NCBI GenBank assembly: GCA_934591725.1
Contig: CAKTPR010000083.1
Coordinates: 1-9,829 of the forward strand
Source: an uncultured Oscillospiraceae bacterium
Lineage (GTDB): Bacteria > Bacillota > Clostridia > Oscillospirales > Oscillospiraceae
Direction of reading: 5' to 3'
DNA: 9,829 nt
Made by a program: the position numbers and the translations under genes. The notes below the pieces were generated by a model. It made no database searches. It was not told where the DNA came from and was given only the letters and a program-made list of their open reading frames with translations. Below are positions 6,940-9,829 of the stretch, in pieces (position 1 is the stretch's first letter; each line of letters begins with the position of its first letter).

Positions 6940-6980
6940 TCTATAAAAGCTGAAGTTGGCTTAAGAATTTTTGAATAAAG

Positions 6981-7012
6981 AAAAACCGCCACTCCGGCGA
7001 GTGACGGTTTTT
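6981..7012 (-). terminator. Strong hairpin terminator, possibly bidirectional
   Basis: AAAAACCG (6981-6988) pairs with CGGTTTTT (7005-7012), and CACTC (6990-6994) with GAGTG (6999-7003), with one mismatch (6989/7004) and a CGGC loop. Leftward transcripts end in TTTTTCTTTATT. The A/T base of the stem also gives T5 on the rightward strand. It would end leftward RNA starting at the consensus promoter at 7075-7103 and any read-through from the PAP2-like gene. Confidence 0.85.
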
Positions 7013-7068
7013 AGCGTTGCTATAAACTATTCTTTCCAGAGCTAACCGCTTGTCGCAGCGCTCTTTCT
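6981..7068 (-). ncRNA. Predicted small RNA or attenuated leader of about 88 nt
   Basis: The interval runs from the predicted start of a perfect consensus sigma-A promoter to the T-tract of a strong terminator. It has no credible ribosome binding site plus open frame. The 5' part can fold as AGAG/CTCT (7061-7064 with 7038-7041) stacked on CGCT/AGCG (7057-7060 with 7047-7050) with a GCGACA loop and a 5-nt bulge. A linker of about 20 nt, AT-rich, leads to the terminator hairpin. An alternative pairing of TTAGC (7041-7045) with GCTAA (7011-7015) would disturb both the 5' hairpin and the terminator base, as an attenuator would. I do not recognise an RNA family, and it is not tRNA-like. It could be a stand-alone small RNA or a control leader for the trmB operon. 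Confidence 0.45.
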
Positions 7069-7074
7069 GCATAT

Positions 7075-7103
7075 ATTATATCTCCCGCCGGACTTTGTGT
7101 CAA
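7075..7103 (-). promoter_or_regulatory. Perfect consensus sigma-A promoter (leftward)
   Basis: -35 TTGACA (7098-7103), exactly 17 bp, -10 TATAAT (7075-7080). All twelve consensus bases are present, the best promoter in the window. The predicted start is near 7068. No gene start follows within the usual distance; instead a terminator follows about 60-90 nt later. Confidence 0.85.
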
Positions 7104-7122
7104 GGCGGGAGTTTTTATTTTT
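7082..7122 (+). terminator. GC-rich inverted repeat with T-tract, lying across the consensus promoter
   Basis: Perfect 8-bp arms CTCCCGCC (7082-7089) and GGCGGGAG (7104-7111) enclose 14 nt, followed on the + strand by TTTTTATTTTT. This has the form of an intrinsic terminator for rightward RNA, yet no rightward gene precedes it. On the leftward strand it has no T-tract, so it would not end the PAP2-like gene. The arms flank the -35 box of the consensus promoter, so the repeat could instead be an operator. Confidence 0.6.
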
Positions 7123-7126
7123 ACAT

Positions 7127-7699
7127 TTACAGCATCACGAGCGCCGAGAAGCCCGCGGCGATCAGCAGGCACACCGTGCCGAGGATGAACTCCTTCGGAG
7201 TGTGGCGCTTCGTTTCGACCGATGCCCAGAATATCAGCGCGTATACGGCGGCACAGCCGGGGATCCACCTCGCGCCGAAGAAGATGCACAGCAGGAGGCC
7301 GGGGCCTGAGACGCTGCATGAGTGCCCGCTGGAGCGGATATGCAGCAGACGGTTGAACACGATGAGCATGATGACCGACATGAAATAGGTCATGCACACA
7401 AAGCGGAACTCATTGCTGTTAGGCCAGATAAGGCTCCACGCGAGCAGAACGCCATAGGACAGCAGCGAAATATACATCGCGATGATGCGCTGCTTCTCGC
7501 GTCCTGTATGCAGCGCGGCGGATATGGGGTAGGCCAGTACCGGGCCGACGCTCAGGCCGAGCAGACAGGCGATGAGCTGATCCCGCCGGACTATCGCGCC
7601 GGCAGGGTTAAAATAAAGTATGAGCGCAAAGGCTGCCGCAGCGAAGGGCGGCGCGGAGATAACGCGTATTGCCTTTGCGAGCTTCTGACGAAATTGCAT
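7127..7699 (-). CDS. Integral membrane protein, PAP2-phosphatase-like but degenerate
   Basis: 190 residues with about five or six hydrophobic segments: near 16-30, 42-62, 72-92, 100-118, 133-160 and 171-189. Two short motifs resemble the PAP2 (type 2 phosphatidic acid phosphatase) superfamily: Ser-Gly-His at 124-126 (SSGHSCSVSG) and KRHTPKEFILG at 164-174, in the spacing seen in small membrane PAP2 proteins. The usual third-motif Ser-Arg and first-motif Lys/Arg-Pro are not clear, so activity on a lipid phosphate is doubtful. The ATG at 7699-7697 follows GAGGTGAGGA, which overlaps the region just after the predicted transcription start, giving a leader of only 12-14 nt. It is transcribed alone, divergently from the GntR-ABC operon. 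Membrane location is firm; PAP2 kinship is an inference from two motifs. Confidence 0.8.
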   Translation of the reverse strand: MQFRQKLAKAIRVISAPPFAAAAFALILYFNPAGAIVRRDQLIACLLGLSVGPVLAYPISAALHTGREKQRIIAMYISLLSYGVLLAWSLIWPNSNEFRFVCMTYFMSVIMLIVFNRLLHIRSSGHSCSVSGPGLLLCIFFGARWIPGCAAVYALIFWASVETKRHTPKEFILGTVCLLIAAGFSALVML

Positions 7700-7716
7700 G
7701 TCCTCACCTCGGGGAA

Positions 7717-7745
7717 ATTATAATCCGCAGAGCAGGTAGAGGCAA
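7717..7745 (-). promoter_or_regulatory. Promoter of the PAP2-like membrane protein gene
   Basis: Leftward -35 TTGCCT (7740-7745), 17-bp spacer, perfect -10 TATAAT (7717-7722). The predicted start near 7711 leaves only the ribosome binding site before ATG 7699. Confidence 0.72.
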
Positions 7746-7765
7746 GCTATGCCGCGCTCTCGCCG

Positions 7766-7787
7766 ACTATACTTATAGCACTATACT
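7766..7787 (+). repeat. Direct repeat ACTATACT x2 in the divergent control region
   Basis: ACTATACT occurs at 7766-7773 and again at 7780-7787, 14 bp apart start to start. The first copy also forms CTATA-CT-TATAG, a small inverted repeat. No promoter with proper spacing uses these TATACT hexamers on either strand, so a protein-binding role is more likely than a -10 role. Chance is possible. Confidence 0.4.
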
Positions 7788-7799
7788 CACGATAGAGCA

Positions 7800-7815
7800 G
7801 TAGAGTCGACTCTAC
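7800..7815. promoter_or_regulatory. Perfect 16-bp palindrome, candidate operator
   Basis: GTAGAGTC joined directly to GACTCTAC, with no central spacer. It lies about 60 bp upstream of the GntR promoter -35 box and about 55 bp upstream of the -35 box of the leftward gene. It has no T-tract and its stem has no loop, so it is unlikely to be a terminator. It fits a site for a dimeric DNA-binding protein. Confidence 0.5.
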
Positions 7816-7872
7816 ACGGACAAACTCCCTGCCAGCGTCTAATAATTTTTTGAAAAAAAATCAAAACGCCTA

Positions 7873-7901
7873 TTGACAAAACTGTATTAACGTGTTATTG
7901 T
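7873..7901 (+). promoter_or_regulatory. Promoter of the GntR-ABC operon, with A/T-rich upstream element
   Basis: -35 TTGACA (7873-7878), 17-bp spacer, -10 TATTGT (7896-7901). The stretch 7841-7866 just upstream is made of T and A runs, as in an UP element contacted by the RNA polymerase alpha subunit. Predicted start is near 7908; the GntR ribosome binding site AAGGAGG is at 7926-7932. Confidence 0.78.
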
Positions 7902-7919
7902 ACTAATCGCTTAATACAG
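7882..7919 (+). promoter_or_regulatory. Inverted repeat over the GntR promoter, probable autoregulatory operator
   Basis: Perfect 9-bp arms CTGTATTAA (7882-7890) and TTAATACAG (7911-7919) with a 20-bp spacer. The left arm lies between -35 and -10, and the right arm just after the predicted start, so a bound repressor would block RNA polymerase. The GTATTA/TAATAC half-sites recall the GT..TA/TA..AC pattern described for YtrA-type GntR operators, although the spacing is larger than in a simple site. Confidence 0.65.
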
Positions 7920-7938
7920 CAACACAAGGAGGCAAGAC

Positions 7939-8322
7939 ATGGAATGGCATTTTGACGACAATATGCCGATATACACTCAGCTTGTGTATCAGATAAAGTT
8001 CGCGATCGTTTCCGGGGAGCTGTCTCCGGGAGAGAAGATGGCAGGCGTGAGGGATCTGGCCGCGGACGCCGGGGTCAACCCGAACACGATGCAGCGCGCC
8101 CTGCAGCAGCTTGAGCGCGAGGGGCTCGTGTTCACACAGCGCAGCAGCGGCCGCTTCATCACGGAGGACACCGCCGTCATCGGTGAGGCCAAGCGCACGC
8201 TTGCGCGGCAGCATATCGAACAGTTCATGGCGTCAATGAAAAAGCTGGGTTATACCAGGGAAGAGATCATAGCGCTGCTTGAGAGCGGCGAAGAGGAGGA
8301 CAAAAATGGAAGCATGCTTTGA
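7939..8322 (+). CDS. GntR-family transcriptional regulator, YtrA type
   Basis: 127 residues, the short form of the GntR family. The N-terminal winged helix (about 5-75) starts with the conserved PIYTQLVYQIKFAIVSGEL and PGEKMAGVRDLA, has the helix-turn-helix AADAGVNPNTMQRALQQLE, and ends with the wing RSSGRFITE. The C-terminal part (about 78-120) is a short helical dimerisation tail (KRTLARQHIEQFMASMKKLGYTREEIIALLE), not a ligand-binding domain, which defines the YtrA group. Such regulators normally repress the ABC transporter operon they head; some respond to cell-wall antibiotics. AAGGAGG six nt before ATG gives a strong start. The end overlaps the ATPase gene by 17 nt. The inverted repeat over its promoter suggests autoregulation. 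The inducer is unknown. Confidence 0.94.
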   Translation: MEWHFDDNMPIYTQLVYQIKFAIVSGELSPGEKMAGVRDLAADAGVNPNTMQRALQQLEREGLVFTQRSSGRFITEDTAVIGEAKRTLARQHIEQFMASMKKLGYTREEIIALLESGEEEDKNGSML

Positions 8323-9004
8323 ATGCAGAGGACTGAGCAAGCGCTTCGGCAATGTTCAGGCGCTTGACGAGGTCAACATTTCTATCATGCCGGGGCGCGT
8401 TGTGGGTCTGCTCGGCCCGAACGGCAGCGGCAAAACAACGCTTATCAAGCTGGCAAACGGCCTGCTGACGCCGGACTCGGGGGAGATCGACGTCTGCGGC
8501 TATAAGCCCGGCAAGGAGAGCAAGGCGCTCGTGAGCTATCTGCCCGACCGCCCCTGCCTGCCGGAGTGGATGAACACCACGCAGCTCATGGATTTCTATG
8601 CCGACTTCTACGCGGACTTTGACCGCGAGCGCGCCGGGAAAATGCTCGAACACCTGAACATACCGGAGAAGCGGACAATAAAGCAGATGTCCAAGGGCAC
8701 ACGCGAAAAGGTGCAGCTCATCATGGTCATGAGCCGCCGTGCGAGACTCTATCTGCTCGATGAGCCGATAGGCGGCGTCGACCCTGCAACGAGGGACTAC
8801 ATCCTCGACACCATCATCAGAAACTATGACGAGAACGCGAGCGTCATTATTTCCACCCATCTCATAAGCGATGTTGAAAACGCGCTTGACGAGGTCATCT
8901 TCCTCAAGGACGGCAAGGTGAACATGCAGTCGAGCGTTGACGATATAAGGGAGCAGTACGGCAAGAGTGTCGACGCTCTGTTCAGGGAGGTATTCAAATG
9001 CTGA
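8306..9004 (+). CDS. ABC transporter ATP-binding protein (YtrB-like)
   Basis: 232 residues from ATG 8306, chosen because GGAGGA lies about 7 nt upstream and because the conserved start MEACFECRGLSKRFGN follows; the frame is open further upstream, but that would lie inside the GntR gene. Walker A is GPNGSGKTT (37-45), the signature is MSKGTREK (127-134), Walker B is LYLLDEP (147-153), the D-loop is GGVD (155-158), and the switch histidine is H184 in ISTH. The Q-loop position holds Asp81 (SYLPDRP) where most ABC ATPases have Gln. It powers the membrane protein encoded next, with which it overlaps by 7 nt. The pair resembles exporters under YtrA-type control, with antibiotic defence or envelope maintenance as the likely but unproven role. 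Confidence 0.95.
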   Translation: MEACFECRGLSKRFGNVQALDEVNISIMPGRVVGLLGPNGSGKTTLIKLANGLLTPDSGEIDVCGYKPGKESKALVSYLPDRPCLPEWMNTTQLMDFYADFYADFDRERAGKMLEHLNIPEKRTIKQMSKGTREKVQLIMVMSRRARLYLLDEPIGGVDPATRDYILDTIIRNYDENASVIISTHLISDVENALDEVIFLKDGKVNMQSSVDDIREQYGKSVDALFREVFKC

Positions 9005-9828
9005 GTAAGCTTATAAAACATGAGCTGCGCGCGAGCAGACGCATTATGCTGCCGTTTCTCGGCGCGGTGCTGGCACTGTCGGTGCTGGCCGGTATCTCGA
9101 CCACGGCGATGGAGCATCAGGTCGATTACAGTTGGCTGAACATTGTATACGGGCTCATCATTTTTGCGTTCGTCATGGGCGTCATGGCGGTGTGCGTCGT
9201 CGCCGTCGTTATGATGATCCAGCGCTTTTACAGGAACCTTCTCGGCGATGAGGGCTATGTGTCTTTCACCCTGCCCGCAACGGTCGATGAGCACATCTTC
9301 GCAAAGCTCATTTCATCGTTTATCTGGTTCTTTGCCACCGCCGTCGTGGTCGTGCTCTCGACGTTCATCATGACTTCTACGAGCCTGAACGCCATGTTCA
9401 CCGGAGAGGGCGTCATCAGCATCGACGGTATGCTCAATGAGGTGCACTTCTGGGACTTCTTCACCGGCTGGGACATCGCGGGCTATGTGATCGAGGGCGT
9501 TGTGCTGCTGTTCGTGTACTCCTGCTCCGTGTGCCTGCACTTCTATGCGGCCATGGCCATCGGCCACAGCTTCAATGACCATAAGGGGCTGCTGTCGGTC
9601 GTGTCCTTCTTTGTGCTCAGCGCCGCGATGACCATGCTTGCGGTCGCCGGCGCGAGCATCACCGGCAACATCGGGCTGTTTGACATGTTTGATAACATCG
9701 ATACCCTCAACATAAACGCCGCCATGCATGTGGTGATGCTTATCTTCATCGCGCTTGAGCTGGTGAAGGCCGCGCTGTACTACATCCCGACCACGCTTTG
9801 CCTGAAAAAGTGGCTCAATCTCGCGTGA
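8998..9828 (+). CDS. ABC transporter permease, membrane-spanning subunit
   Basis: 276 residues with six hydrophobic segments: about 16-36, 46-73, 101-125, 160-188, 198-222 and 240-270. The short N-terminus MLSKLIKHELRASRRIMLP and the segment FYRNLLGDEGYVSFTLP after the second membrane segment are typical of ABC-2-like permeases paired with YtrB-like ATPases. It has no nucleotide-binding domain and needs the preceding ATPase. GGGAGGT six nt before ATG 8998 supports the start, which overlaps the ATPase stop by 7 nt. The TGA stop at 9826-9828 shows the gene is complete, just before the window end. The substrate cannot be inferred; a second permease may follow outside the window. Confidence 0.92.
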   Translation: MLSKLIKHELRASRRIMLPFLGAVLALSVLAGISTTAMEHQVDYSWLNIVYGLIIFAFVMGVMAVCVVAVVMMIQRFYRNLLGDEGYVSFTLPATVDEHIFAKLISSFIWFFATAVVVVLSTFIMTSTSLNAMFTGEGVISIDGMLNEVHFWDFFTGWDIAGYVIEGVVLLFVYSCSVCLHFYAAMAIGHSFNDHKGLLSVVSFFVLSAAMTMLAVAGASITGNIGLFDMFDNIDTLNINAAMHVVMLIFIALELVKAALYYIPTTLCLKKWLNLA

Positions 9829-9829
9829 G

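Noticed and set aside
6905..6960. ECF-type autoregulatory promoter (AAC at -35, CGT at -10) upstream of trmB
   Set aside because: An AAC and a CGT are present on the leftward strand but about 30 nt apart, too far for ECF sigma recognition; the TTGATG/TATTCT pair at 17 bp fits sigma-A much better.
6981..7068. tRNA gene in the unexplained RNA interval
   Set aside because: There is no T-arm GTTCRA motif, no acceptor stem closing the ends, and the 3' end is a terminator hairpin.
6941..7072. Leftward mini open frame of 43 codons starting just after the consensus promoter
   Set aside because: Its ATG lies only 2 nt after the -10 box, before the likely transcription start. It has no ribosome binding site and it reads straight through the terminator hairpin, so it is better explained as non-coding.
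7020..7397. Leftward open frame of 125 codons overlapping the end of the PAP2-like gene
   Set aside because: It is in another frame of the same strand as a membrane protein with proper start signals, is His/Arg/Pro-rich, and runs across the promoter and inverted repeat.
8267..8860. Leftward open frame of 197 codons opposite the ABC ATPase
   Set aside because: Antisense shadow of a gene with every ABC motif; no start signals.

Overview
The window looks like a chromosomal stretch of a GC-rich, low-motility-type Firmicute of the class Clostridia, probably near the Oscillospiraceae/Ruminococcaceae. This is inferred from the gene set (Rex, a SigW/RpoE-type ECF sigma factor with a ZAS anti-sigma factor, a YtrA-type GntR regulator with an ABC exporter), from strong Shine-Dalgarno sites, and from GC-rich codon use set against AT-rich sigma-A promoters. 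It is not proven. I see no phage, IS element, CRISPR array, rRNA or tRNA. Genes are tightly packed, several overlap by 4-17 nt, and no gap exceeds 300 bases.

Left part (1-2352, all leftward). rex (NADH-sensing repressor) has its own promoter region and a near-perfect terminator. Downstream lie a HAD-family phosphatase and the first 250 codons of mnmE (tRNA U34 modification GTPase), which overlap by 8 nt. mnmE runs off the left edge.

Middle part (2353-6939, all leftward). This is one apparent operon in the order trmB, exoA, dusB, ECF sigma factor, anti-sigma factor. Successive genes overlap by 4, 7 and 4 nt, except for an 18-nt gap before the sigma factor. It joins two tRNA-modifying enzymes and a DNA-repair nuclease to an envelope-sensing sigma/anti-sigma pair. 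The anti-sigma factor is much longer than usual, with a Pro/Ala/Ser-rich extracytoplasmic region carrying two short ordered islands.

Region 6940-7126 has no convincing protein gene but is the most striking non-coding stretch. A perfect consensus sigma-A promoter (TTGACA, 17 bp, TATAAT) points left and would make an RNA of about 88 nt ending at a strong hairpin terminator, just before the trmB promoter. This could be a small RNA gene or an attenuated leader for the trmB operon. A GC-rich inverted repeat lies across the same promoter and looks like a terminator on the opposite strand.

Right part (7127-9829). A small leftward membrane protein resembling a degenerate PAP2 phosphatase is divergent from a rightward operon: a YtrA-type GntR repressor, an ABC ATPase and an ABC permease. 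The divergent control region holds promoters for both directions, a 9-bp inverted repeat across the GntR -10 box (probable autoregulatory operator), a perfect 16-bp palindrome and a pair of direct repeats. The permease stop codon falls one base before the window end, so the operon may continue.
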